64,000 nucleotides of DNA from Phalacrocorax aristotelis (Eukaryota > Chordata > Aves > Suliformes > Phalacrocoracidae): assembly GCF_949628215.1 (NCBI RefSeq), contig NC_134283.1:4395610-4459609 (forward strand), written 5' to 3'. Shown in pieces: positions 49,240-61,400 of the stretch (position 1 is the stretch's first letter; each line of letters begins with the position of its first letter). Position numbers and translations under genes: made by a program. Under the pieces are notes generated by a model. The model was not told the DNA's origin, ran no database searches, and saw only the letters and a program-made list of their open reading frames with translations.

Positions 49240-52200
49240 TCATCTTTTGGTCAGAGCAGAACGGTTATTTCAAACAAGAGAAAAATTTTGCAAGAGAAGA
49301 AAGCCACTTCCAGCCCAGGAAGAAAAGCAGCTGCCAGAGGCTGGCATTCACGCAAGTATTTACAGCTAGCTTGCCTGTTCGTGACCAGGCTGGGTGCAGA
49401 CCACAGCAGCCAGTACCAAATGTGGTGGTGGGTGGGCACCAGCCTCATGGAATGGAACCAAGACCAACGAACTCTTTTCAGATGGACTAATCAGAGGTTA
49501 ATGGCAACTTCACAGCTGTTCAATGCACTCATCTGCAACTACATATTAGTGATTCCAAGGATCAAGGATTCCAACTATATCTGTGTTTCTTCTACCCCAG
49601 GTAGGGTTTACACAGGCGAAGCACAACTATATGTCACTGGTACATGTCATATCAAAAATTGTTGCTTTTGCACTTTCCCTCACCATGTGAGGCTCGTCTT
49701 ATAACAACATGTCAACACACTTCATGTGTACAAAGGGAATTACTTTGGTAATTATAAAAGGACTTTCCTTTCATGGTGATATCAGATCTTCCATTTGGAA
49801 GTTGAGTTTTAGACAATGTTAGCATTCTTCTTAATCCTAAAACTTTGAAAATGTAAAAAGTATATATATTTTAATAAGAATCTGAAGTTAGGGAGTATTT
49901 TTTGCTGAAACTATGGAATTATTCCACTAGCTTTCCTTATTCAGCTATATGGTGACTATTACTGTAATGCCATTTTGTCAATTGCCCTTTCATCTTTTTT
50001 TTCTTAACACGGATCCATTTTTAAACCTATCATAGGTTTTATGACACACCACTTTAATGTGTCACTTATACTCTTCCCACTTGAGTTTCAGCCTTTGTCC
50101 AAGACTCCAAAGCTACATGATAGGCTGTTCGATTTTAGAGCAAAGCAAAATAATCCCATTTCACTTACACAGGAGCAACCCATTTTACTTTGAAATGTAA
50201 ATAATTCTAAGTGTTGGAGAAATGTGAAAGAAATTTCCTCACACAGATTTCCTATTTAGCAGCTTACAAAGGAGTTCTGTCCCGCTGCCACTAAACTCTA
50301 AAATTTCTGGCTGCAGCTCAGCAGAACGGATAACACACATTGAAATCCTGCTGATCAATATGAGACTTATATGCTTTGTCAGATCAAGATCTATGCAAAT
50401 ACAAAAAAGTTCTTGGTGCCTCTATATGCTTCACGTTAAAAAAAAACCCTGTAACTCCAATCTGCAGACAAGCATATAGATAACGAGCTCACAGACAACC
50501 CTAGAACACATACACGTATATATATGAAATCATTCACGAGACGGTATTTTGTGCATCGGTGTGGTTTTGTGTTATGCTGTAGCAACTGCAGGGCAAAGTA
50601 ATTTATTTCATCACATAGCAACAAATGTGCTTACAGCTAGCTGCAGTTATCCTTGGGGAGCAACAGAAGCCCCAGGTGATCTCAATTAAACTAGCATCAG
50701 TTCAGAAGAACCCCAATGAATCCACGCTGTAAGTGGAGATGGCATTTAGTCATTTTGATACAGGTAATGCATTAATAAAACTCGTAACATTCTCTCAAGT
50801 TCGTCATTTAATAAAATTCCACAACTTTATTTTTTAAAAAAATCTGTTTTAAAACATATTTGGTTTAAAAACACAGGTTTTTTTGGAGCTAGAAAATCAA
50901 CACTTTAAGACGATTCCAACAGGTTCTGAAAAGCCACTCAAGTGTAATGGTATTAATAAAACAAACGCTACTGATATTCTGGAAATACCACCAAGTAGTT
51001 TGGGGAGCCTGTGTTTTCCCACAACATATTTTTGCTTTTAGTCCCAATTGCTATTTACTGTCATTGGCACTCAGATATGGAAATAGAAGCCTAGCAGACG
51101 TTTTTACAAAATAATCAGAATGGGCACCATGTTATTTATCCAGATTGGCACCCAGTTCTGGGTTATGTATATAACGCATTCAGTAAATGTCTTCAGTAAA
51201 AAGCAAGTTGAATGTTCTTTAAAATCAAGTCAGATTATTGGCTGGAAAGGTTTTTGTTATTGCTCTTACGCAGAGAAATACTGTAACATTTTATTGCTTT
51301 TTCAACAGCTGAAAAAGGTCCTGTTCCCTCTGCACTTTCTAGTGCATTATTTTTCAGATTTTATGAGGCATTTTATTACATGAATTATGGGTGGTAGTTC
51401 TGACCCTGTTGCAATTTAAATTGACCAGTTGTGGGCCAACGTTCACAAAAAAATGCTGAGCATGTGAAGTTTATATAAATTGTTGAAGCAAGTTATAAAA
51501 TAATAAAATTAGTCAAGAACAGCAGCATTTTTAAATTCAAGTTGAAAGAAAGATAAAGGGAAAAATACATCAGGATTGATGCTGCTGAACCTAATAAAGT
51601 TTTAATATCTTCTCTCACATGCATCACCTTTTGTTTAACTTTGAATCAATTGCTAAGTTCATGCAAAACTCAATGGATATGCAATTACACTACCTGATCT
51701 GAAAAATGCTCAAAGCTTATTATACACGGGCGGGGGGGGAATCAGCAAATGGGAAACTGTTCTATATAACACACCCCCATAAACAATACATTCATATTTT
51801 ATCTATCCAAAGCCAACTGAAAATGCTCTAGTACGTGCTCAGAACTTAGACAAAGCTCTGACATTTTGGATCAAGTCTCATGCAACCATTTATTTGTCCC
51901 TCTGTACGACGATGTATCTGCCACATCATTATAAAGACAGTAGATATATTTCAATTCCTTTGATAGGCTTTAGATCAGAATGGTGTATGCACATTCATTC
52001 CAGAAAACGCTTTTATCACAGCATTTATGAATGAGCACTACTCTATTTTTAGAGGAAGGCATGAGGTACAAAGGGAAGGCAATCCAAAGATGGTTTCAAC
52101 ATCCTTTAAATAAGGTATTTTCCTACTACTGATCTCACTCAGTTCTTTTATTAATAGTTACAGCAGAAAACAACTTCCTTGGTGGAGTTAAGGTATTAGA

Positions 52201-53084
52201 TATTTTTTTTTAATACCCTACTATTAGTTGATTCAACAGCAGGATCTCTTGGAAAGGATCAATCATATAAACTACTAAGGTTGTTTCTGTGGCTACCCTG
52301 ATGCCAAATAAAAACCCACACTGAAACAATTAGTGCTCACAAGCTCATTACACAAGACATTGAGGCCCATTGATCAATAATCTCATCAAGCAGGTGATTA
52401 TCATCATAAAAAAAGCTTCATATCTCCAGGCAGCCAGCCAGAGGCTGGGATGAACAACAGACCCTGGGCTTCTAGAAACTTCTATTTGATACCATCTTCA
52501 TATTTCTCCCCGTCCCACCTACAATTCATAAAAGAGAAGGTGAGGTTTCTACAGACACCTACCAGGAGCCGTTGACAAGACAAATACACCTCTAGGGCCT
52601 GAAGGGCTTTTTGGCTTTTTTTTTTTTTTGTACCTTATTACCTCTGGCAAGGAGGTGATGTGATCCTGACTCCCAGAAAGACAAATCCTCAGAATAGGAA
52701 AAGCCAAATGCCATCCTGGCTGTTTCTGAGCACTCTTTTATTTACACGATAGGTAAGGAAAAAGTTAGAGACATATTTGTCACATTAAACTATTACCCAG
52801 CCTAACTTTAATATCAAAGTAAATTATTCTTATAACATATGAAATAATTTCGCCTAGACTTTATTACCATCGAAATTAAGCATATGGTCATCAAGGGTTT
52901 TCTCTCTGCTGCATCATTTCAGAACTGTCTAATCTCTACCCCAAAATAAAAGCAATCACTTCTGACACACTTTAACTGCTGAATTTGGCAGCACGATTCT
53001 AAAGTTTTCCTGCAACACTTGGTCAAAAAAATGATAAGCTTTTCACCTTTAAAAGCCCAAATATTAGTTCTCAATAAAGCGCAT
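49240..53084. other. Intergenic DNA, no gene seen
   Basis: This stretch holds AT-rich single-copy sequence with a G run near 51730 and a T run near 52617-52630. The patch at 52310-52420 has clustered AT-rich homeodomain-like sites. No coding or RNA gene was identified. Confidence 0.5.
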
Positions 53085-53235
53085 CTTAAGTATCTTCATT
53101 TTACAGAAAAGAGAACACTCATTAGTCACTATGATAATACAGAGAATCAATTCTCCAAAATTATGTTGATGGGAATGTTTCAAGTATAGCAGAAAATCCT
53201 GACTTCCAGGATTATGCTCAGACCACCAAACCGTA
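53085..53235 (-). repeat. Weak MIR/L2-like remnant
   Basis: TTCATTTTACAGAAAAGAGA resembles the reverse complement of the MIR tail side (CATTTTACAGATGAGGAAAC). Further on, AATCCTGACTTCCAGGATTA and GCTCAGACCACC resemble the tRNA-related side. The middle does not align by eye, so confidence is low. Confidence 0.35.
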
Positions 53236-56200
53236 TCTTTTTGTGAAAAAAATCTGGAATTAATGTAATTTAATTCAGTAGCATCTCATTAATAACAATT
53301 TGTCTGCGATTTGGCACTGATATGACTCTTTTGCAGCTGTTGCTTTTACCAGCCAAATGGTAAAATACTATGCAGAAAAATGGTCCCTGAGATACATGCC
53401 CTGTAAATAAGCATTGCTCCTTCAGGTAATGCAGCAAATTAACGCTCAGAGCACTATGATGCCACCATCACTGAAGTAGTTTGAAATTTATTTTAATGTG
53501 CATAGCAGAAGGTTAGCTAAAGAAAAATGCCTACTTAAAATATAAAGCAATTATCAGGACAATAGCACAAATTTGTAGGTTGTTCCTCTTTCTTTTTTTT
53601 AAATAAAGCACTGAGGTGTTTTTATTGAAGCTTTATTCTTGCATAAGAATAAAAGCCTTGGAAAACCCTGGGGAGCTGAACACAGGAAATGTTTAATCAT
53701 TTTTCAATATAGAATATTCTTAAACTGATTATTATGCTAACTCGCAGTGGGTGGTTGAACATTTAACAATGTTGAATCATTTGGATGCTAGTTTGTGAAA
53801 TTACCTTTGAACTTTTCATAATCACCCAAACAGGAAAGAAAAATACTCTAGACACAGGTCATCCTATTAGCATTGAATCTTTTCTTCAGAAGAGATTTGT
53901 CTGGTTTCAGCACCACGTTACAACTCCGGATCCTTCAGTCTGTGCCACTGACATGGGGCTGCACTAGGAAACTCGTACACCTTCAAATAATCTGTTGCTC
54001 TCACTCCCCGAAGTACTAAGAGGCAGTAGCAGTATTCATAAGGGAGTGTTTTTATCCTGAACTCATTCAGGATAGAATACCCCAATCATCTTACAGTGAT
54101 GATCTTCTGTGGTAAGGAAAAGAAAAGCCCTTAGGCTGGACTGGCCATTCCGCCTGAGCTATCCTGGGTGTGGAGCGCTGATATCGATTTATAAACAGCT
54201 ATGAGATTCAGCCATAGGTACTATCCAAATCTAATTCTAACAATACATTTCAAGTAATAATAACCTAATTTCAAAAAATATGGAATTGGGTTTGGAAGTT
54301 ATAACTCATTCATATGACTGCCATCCATAAGCTAACTTGAGAAAGTTCAGCTTTTTTTTTTTAACTTGCGAAAAGACAACGTAGTAACCACAGATTTATT
54401 TACCTGCATCCCGTTGTATGCAACAGTTAAAACAAAACAGGGTATTGAGAACAAGAAGAGAAGACAGAGTCATGGAGGAAGCTTACAGATACAGTATGGG
54501 GTTTAATTTCCTCATTCTCCCCTGCATGCAGAAGGGAGAGCAATACACATGCAAAATGTGCATGAAAAAGCAGATTTAAACTGGCAGAGTAGCACTGTGC
54601 AGCCAAACGAAAAATCTCGTCATTACGACAATGTGAGGCTGTAAACATCTGTACGGTGCAATATGATGCTCCTTAGTATCAGACAGTAGGAATATGGGTA
54701 TGATAAGGCTTGGTAATCCACAGCGACTAAGTAATTTGAAAGGTTTTCCAATTCCTTGAGGCAATAAGTGTAAAGTGGTGCTTCAGTACAGTTCAAAAAT
54801 TTTTGTTAGCATAAATAAAGGACTGGCACACTGAGGTGAGGCCAGATGGAAAATTCCATCCTGTTTGAGGAGAGGTGGGACAAAACAAACTGCTTTGTTC
54901 TTAAAGCTGGAAAAGTTTAACAGCTAGACAGGAAGGAAACCATGCAGCTTAAATAAGAAAACTAGTGTGTTTTTTCTCATTCAGAACTCTTCTAGGCCAG
55001 CCATCTTGTAAACAGCTGTCTTTCTTCTATAGACATGAGAGGGCACCACCACAAAATCAGGAGGCTTAGATTTGTTGGGTCAGTTCTGTCTCCTGTTGTT
55101 TCTTCCATCATTGGAGGAAGTCACACAGTACTTGGCTCTCTGGTTCTTTAAAATCAAACCTCCTCTCAACAAGGCCCCAAAATTTGGAAGGGAGGAAGGA
55201 AAGAAAGTCTATATATGAAGGAAATAGCATTTCTAAAAGGGAGGAGAAAGCCGAACTACTTTCAGTGTCAAGCATTAAGAATGCTAAAGCATTTGGGACC
55301 AAACCTCAATTACAAGGTTCCATATAAATCTGAATCACAGAAGAAGCTTTCGTCAGAATCTAAGTGACATCTACACCCTGGGAGATACATCCCTCAGAAA
55401 AGGTTTCCAAAGTGTAACTGGAGTTAGACCAAGGACAGAAACTCCTTAAAATTGGAGAAGTTACTTGCAGCAGAAGAATCAAGGGTAAATATTAAACCAA
55501 GTTTGCTTCCCATCTAGGCAATATAGCTTTTAGCTATGTTCACTGCTGGGCCTGCAACATCAAACTGACAAGTTTAGGGGTAAATAAAAGTGAGTAAATA
55601 ACCACTTCCTAGCCTCACTGAGTCTGTAGGAACGATGTAGGATGTCACATTTCAAAGGCTTCCCAAATAGATACAAAACGGTTAAGCACCATGCCCTGAC
55701 TATGCTGGAATCCAGAATAAAGCATTAATAACTGTACTTTTTAGCTGTTGTCATAAGAGTCAAGAAATTTGCTATAAGTAACTAGCTTTAAAAAGTGATT
55801 AATCTGAAGCTTGTCCAGGAATTAAAACATCCCCTTGTCTTCCTCATTATAATTCTGGGGTGAAACGTCCAAAATTGCTAAGCCAAAACTTTATCCATAT
55901 TGAATTTCCAGGAACTCATTTGCCTCGTGACTATCAGATTTTATATTGATTTAGTAGAATAACCTGTATTTTATTCAAAGAAGTGACAGAACCATTCCCT
56001 TTATAACTCTGAAACAATAAATAAAGGATATCAAAGAGGAAAACCTCTACTTTGCTTCTTGTCTGTGAAAGTAACTTGGGATTGAATACCTACTGAATAC
56101 TAACTTGCTCTAGGGAAGAAATCCAAAACAAATAAATATAGGTGGAATGTTATCTACAGCATAGGAATTTAAAGTAATTCATAAATCTGGGGATCAGCCC

Positions 56201-58417
56201 AGATATTAATTGCAAATAGCACAGGCTAGGAGAAGAAACAATATGAAACAGATGCAAATATGTGAGCAGCAAATGTGTGATGAAAAACAGACTTCAAAGT
56301 ACCTTATTGTGTCTCAGCAAAGCTGGAAGCGGGTAGAAAGAAGTCCCCATTTGAGAAACAGGCAAGTTTTCACTTTAAAAAACCCAAGATCCTCCACTGA
56401 GATAAGAAAATGGTTTTTTTAAGTCCCCTTACTACGCACTGAATGATGTCTCTGAAGTGCAGCGCTTGGAGTTCAGCGAGCTGCAGTTTATCTCCCCAAA
56501 GACTGACACTGCGCAAATTCCTTTTAGAAACTCTCTTAAAAGTTTCTTTGGAAAACCCAAATACAGCAGCCACTTACACTTTGAAATACATATTTTAATC
56601 CTTGGTGGAAGACCATTAGGTTGACAAGCAAGACCTTGTTTTCTCTATGCACACTTCCTTACTTTGTTTTTTGTTTGTTTAAAACTGTACCTCCGAAAGG
56701 ACAAAGAGTATGTCTCAAATACAGATTAGGCACCTTACAGCTGAACCACAGTCAGCTCTTCTCAAATTCACCTTTTGCAGTGACTTTAGAGTTTAGTCCA
56801 AAATACACCCCAGTGCTATCTGATTTTTAAAACATCCCTACCAGGATTTCTGAATTTAAGTCAAGTTCATCAGAAAGTGGGAAAACTTTCCCTTCTCTTT
56901 AAGAGCCCTCACAACCCAAACACATCAAAAGAATACTTGCTGTATACATGAAAAATTGGGAAAGAGGATTCTTATGTTCAGGTGATGATGTCAAGCATTT
57001 AACTGTGTTTGGAAATAAACTGATACTGGAGCATCACATCATTCAACTACTAAACGATAATGCAAAAAGAAAGTGTTTACAAGTGAGTCCTTCAATTTTA
57101 AATCAGTAGTGCAATATGTACTAACCTGGCAATGAACTCTGGTATTTATGGGTAATTGCGTTGTGAAAAAAATCAAAGCATATTTGCATCGATCGTGGGT
57201 GCCGTATGGGGAACACAATTCATTTCAAGAGATAACAGCAGCAAGTAGCTGGAAAGAAGAATTTTAGTCTGCTCCAGTGGAAAAAGAACAAATAACTACA
57301 AGTAGTAGAGTAATGAAGGAAGCGATTTGCAAATGCCTTTATGATGAAGTATCGCAAATTAATTCTTTCTATACTTACATTTGTAATGTCTGTTTAAATA
57401 TCTTCTAATAGATTGGTTTGTCTGAAAACATTTATGACCCCTGAAGCTGCAAGAATGATATTTCATTTGAAATACATTTTAGAAATGCACTTTTCAACTT
57501 TCACTTTTCTTTAAAAACTCTCAGCAAGCCAAAAGTAAAAAAAAGACCTTTTGAACTCAATAACAAGTCACACAGGCAAGTCTGACACCCCAAACGGGTA
57601 GTTTGGCCAAAATTCATAGTTTGGATTTTATCTGAAAATGTTGTCAATTAATTAAAAATATTAATTAATACTTCCAGATTTCCTCCTCCTTATGAATGAA
57701 AACATGGAAGGCTTACAAGATAAATTACTAAATTCATAATTATTTTATTATGCCTTGCTCTAACACAGGTAAAATCCTTAAGGTCCTTATGGAGGATACG
57801 TTGCTTTAACCTTCTCACTGACTGAAAGCAGTTCAATCAATCTGCTCCTGAGCAGCAGCAATAGAGCCGAGGAGACAATTTATGGAATTACAGCAGCTTG
57901 ACCTGGAATGTCCACAGACACACTGCTCCCACAAATTGGAGACATAATTCTAAAGCCAGGTAATAAGGTTCCCAAAGTTCATTTCCCTCCTGCATAAACC
58001 AGCATTAAAATCTCTGTCAAACCCCTCATGCAGAGGGGTTTGGACCACCGGACCTCAGAAGCTCTGCTAATAAGAAAACTGGAAATTTGGGTGTCCTGGA
58101 TACAAAAAGTTTGCACACCTTGAACCAGTAACTCAAGTACAGAGGGTCTAAGTGTATTGTGTTCAAGGTTTTGCTTTATATCCAAATCACCCCAGCAGGA
58201 TTTCAGGAGTGTGCAGACTTCCTCATGTTGGGGGGGAAAAAAAAAAAAAAATCGACCTTGTGCCTGTGATTAAGGCTTTGTTGTGTAGTTTAAAACTAGC
58301 ACATTTTAACTTGAGTAACCTAGACCCGGTGATCTCAGCATCCTCTAACACTTTCATTAGCCTGAAGAGTCAGTTCAAACCGTGCAGGCTAAAGACAGAT
58401 GAATCTTTGCGGTGTCT
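53236..58417. other. Intergenic DNA, no gene seen
   Basis: No gene is recognised. The stretch is AT-rich with short unrelated frames, a TTAATTAA-type cluster near 57645-57672, and a G7-A15 homopolymer junction near 58230-58251. Confidence 0.5.
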
Positions 58418-58484
58418 CGGGGGTTGCACTAGATGGCCTTTAAAGATCCTTTCCAACCCAAATTATTCTATGATTCTGTGATTC
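58418..58484 (+). mobile_element. CR1 LINE 3' terminal fragment
   Basis: GGGTTGCACTAGATGGCCTT, then AAAGATCCTTTCCAACCCAA and ATTATTCTATGATTCTGTGA are the terminal segment of a CR1 element including its ATTCTATG repeat. Only about the last 70 bases are recognisable, which is typical 5' truncation. Confidence 0.88.
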
Positions 58485-61400
58485 AAGAGTTTCTTTTTAA
58501 AATGACTAAACAGTCCATGCAAGCCTTGGAACGCTAGATGAGAATAGGAGATAGAGTACTCAGTAAAAACTACTGTAGCAAGGCTGCAAGCATTCACGCC
58601 AAATTAGTGCTGAAAAACAGTCTGCTTTCTGAAAGGGAAAGTAACAGACTACCTAGAGAAAAATAATACATCTTTTAGGTATTTTATTTGCAAATATTGC
58701 TAAGCAACTGATTAATATTAGGAGACAATGTTTTCCCGTCTTCTGTTCCGTAATTTGGTATTTGCTTTTACTGTACAGAAGGATTGCACATTATTGATTT
58801 ATTTTCTCCCCTCCATCCTGAAGCCTACAGATGATGGTACCAACGAAGTACTTCTCCAGGCACTAGGTGTAATACTTCACCAAGTCAGTTTTCTGCTGTC
58901 ACAGCTGATGGGAGAGGTTTTATAGTTATATTAACCAAAATATTCTTTCCGAGGCCTCAGCCATTTGCAGATATTGACCCACCCATTAAGGCTACTGGAA
59001 GGATGAACACTGACTCTCCAACTGCACACTGGTCAAGAAACAGCAGCATATCCTTTATTCCAATGCAGTTACCATAAAAGTGTTGTTTTCCCCTAACAGT
59101 TTGAATGGTTTTGATTAAATGACATTTACTAACTAAGCACTTTTTCACTGGATTGTGGCAGATTTTCAGTGCTGCTACATCTGTGGAATGTTTTCAAGTT
59201 ATTCTCTTAAGTAAACATAAGACTATAAAATGTAAATATAAACATAACAGTTCTATAACAGTAAAGCAGAATTTGAATAAATAGGGAAGCTAATGAAGCA
59301 CTATTACATGTAAAAGACGATATCATCTCCCTCTATGCAGTATGCAGTGAACTTGCAATGGCAAATTCAGAAGTAAAAGAATTCATTTGGCTCAATCTTT
59401 TGATTTTTATGAGAGTCACAAAAAATTTGTTCCTATACATTAGCCATTAAAGCTACCCTGCAATTTTCTTATTGTCTTGACTTACCAATTGAGAGCAGAT
59501 ATAGGAAGTGAACCATTCGTCCGTAAACTAACAATCAGGACAGCGGAAACAAGCGAGCACTAATCTGAAGCGCAAAATTAGTACAGAGGTGAACAGATAA
59601 TGGGTTCTCCAGTGTTGTCAAATATTATCTGTCACTGAGGGGACAGTTTTTTCAAGACTGTAAAACTAGTGAAGTAACAATGTCTGACTTATATAAAAAA
59701 AGTATATGTATGTGGCTTTATTTTTTGTAAGTGATCATTTAGATTGCATTAGGCATTTGGATCAATACTTGCTCCGATTTGAGTGCAACAGTTCCACTTG
59801 CCCATCCTTTAACACACAAAGAACATCAGCTTTAGTTTTGAATTAAGATTACTTTTGAACCTTCCTCCCTTAAGAAATAAAAATTCTACAATATATTTAA
59901 GCCTTTAGCTCTAGTTGTCTAGTTATAAGCAAAGCTGAAAAGCGACATCTACAAACACATACAGCATTATAAATCATATCTCTAATAATTCTGGTATACT
60001 AATTCTATTCTAGAATAGAACAGAATCTATTCTGATTCTAAGATCAGTTTGGTCTAGGGTTTTGCTACTTCTGTTTATGTTTTCCTAGATAGAAAACATT
60101 AATCCGCACAGTGTAATAGAAGTGCATTGGAATATTCGCTTTACAAGAAATGAAAAATATGTGAAAAGAGAGAGCATCAGAAGAACAGGACATCTCACTT
60201 TGTTACAAGAATTTCAGGATTCTGTCTTACCATGGTTTGATTCTGCTTACAAAGCAAAGTGGTAGAAATCTACTGTTATGGGGACATTAGAGACTGTTTG
60301 GGAAGAAAAAACAAATCCAAACCAGAAAACACTGTTACTTCCAGTTAGACAAAGCAATTTAAATCTGCAGAAATATTTAGACATTAAGTACTAAATATAA
60401 CTATTTCTGCTATTGTTTTGATAGCTTTTATCACAGCGATAAATTTGAAGAGAGGTAAGTGTACTCAAACGGGTTTTTTAAGTGTAACTGCGATTGTCAA
60501 TTAAAGAAGAGATTATATTGTCAACAAAAGATAACTGAATCTTTTAAATGGCAGTTTGCATATGTTTACCTCGAGTGCTGAAGAATCTGAGACTAGATTT
60601 TCCTCATTTGGGTGCTTTACTGTTAAACAAGAATGTAAATTCTAATATGTACTTACCATTTCTTTTGTTGCTCTCTCACTTTAATTTCGAGACAGAACCA
60701 TTCTCCACTCATCCCTTAGCTTCCTTTTTTACTGTCTTAGATAATTCCACTCTCGCTTTAAGTACAGACATACGTACACACATAAGAAAACCTCAGGAAA
60801 GGAAAATGTATTGTGCTGCCTGAAGTCATCTATCACACAACAATCATAAAATGTATTGCTTTAAAAGGTAATAAATACAGCTTTGCTTTACAAAGCAACA
60901 GTGAAAAAGAACCAGGAGCTATAAAAGAGTGGAATCTTTGCTACCTCGTTCTCTTGGCAGCCTTGATACACCAGGACAAATTAAGGATAATTCTTTATTA
61001 TTGAACTCTCAAACATGAAATGTTTGGTGTGTAAAACAGGGAAATGGTCTGAACTTTCTGAAAAGTAGAAGAACAAATCAAACCCAAGAATGACCACCTT
61101 CTCTCTGCACTGAGACACAAAAATCTTTCCAAAACAAGAGAGCCTGGGCCTCTGCTATTGCAGAAATTAAAACACTTATACACGGTGCTGCACTGAAAAT
61201 CTGAGATCCTCAACTCAGACACCAGGATTTCAGGTTGCAGACCCAGAATTTGCAATTGCGCTGAGATTCTTGCACCCAGCTACAATCCCCTGGGCTCTTT
61301 TAGCTACCCAAGAGCCAGGAAACAGCCTATTGCCAGATCAGGAGCACCTTTTACCACTAATCTAAGCAGCCATGGCTGCTTCAGGGAGGAGGGAGGTCTG

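Noticed and set aside
49041..49490. Open frame of 149 codons
   Set aside because: Its length comes from reading through the A run and AAAAG microsatellite, giving a lysine-rich stretch. There is no conserved domain.
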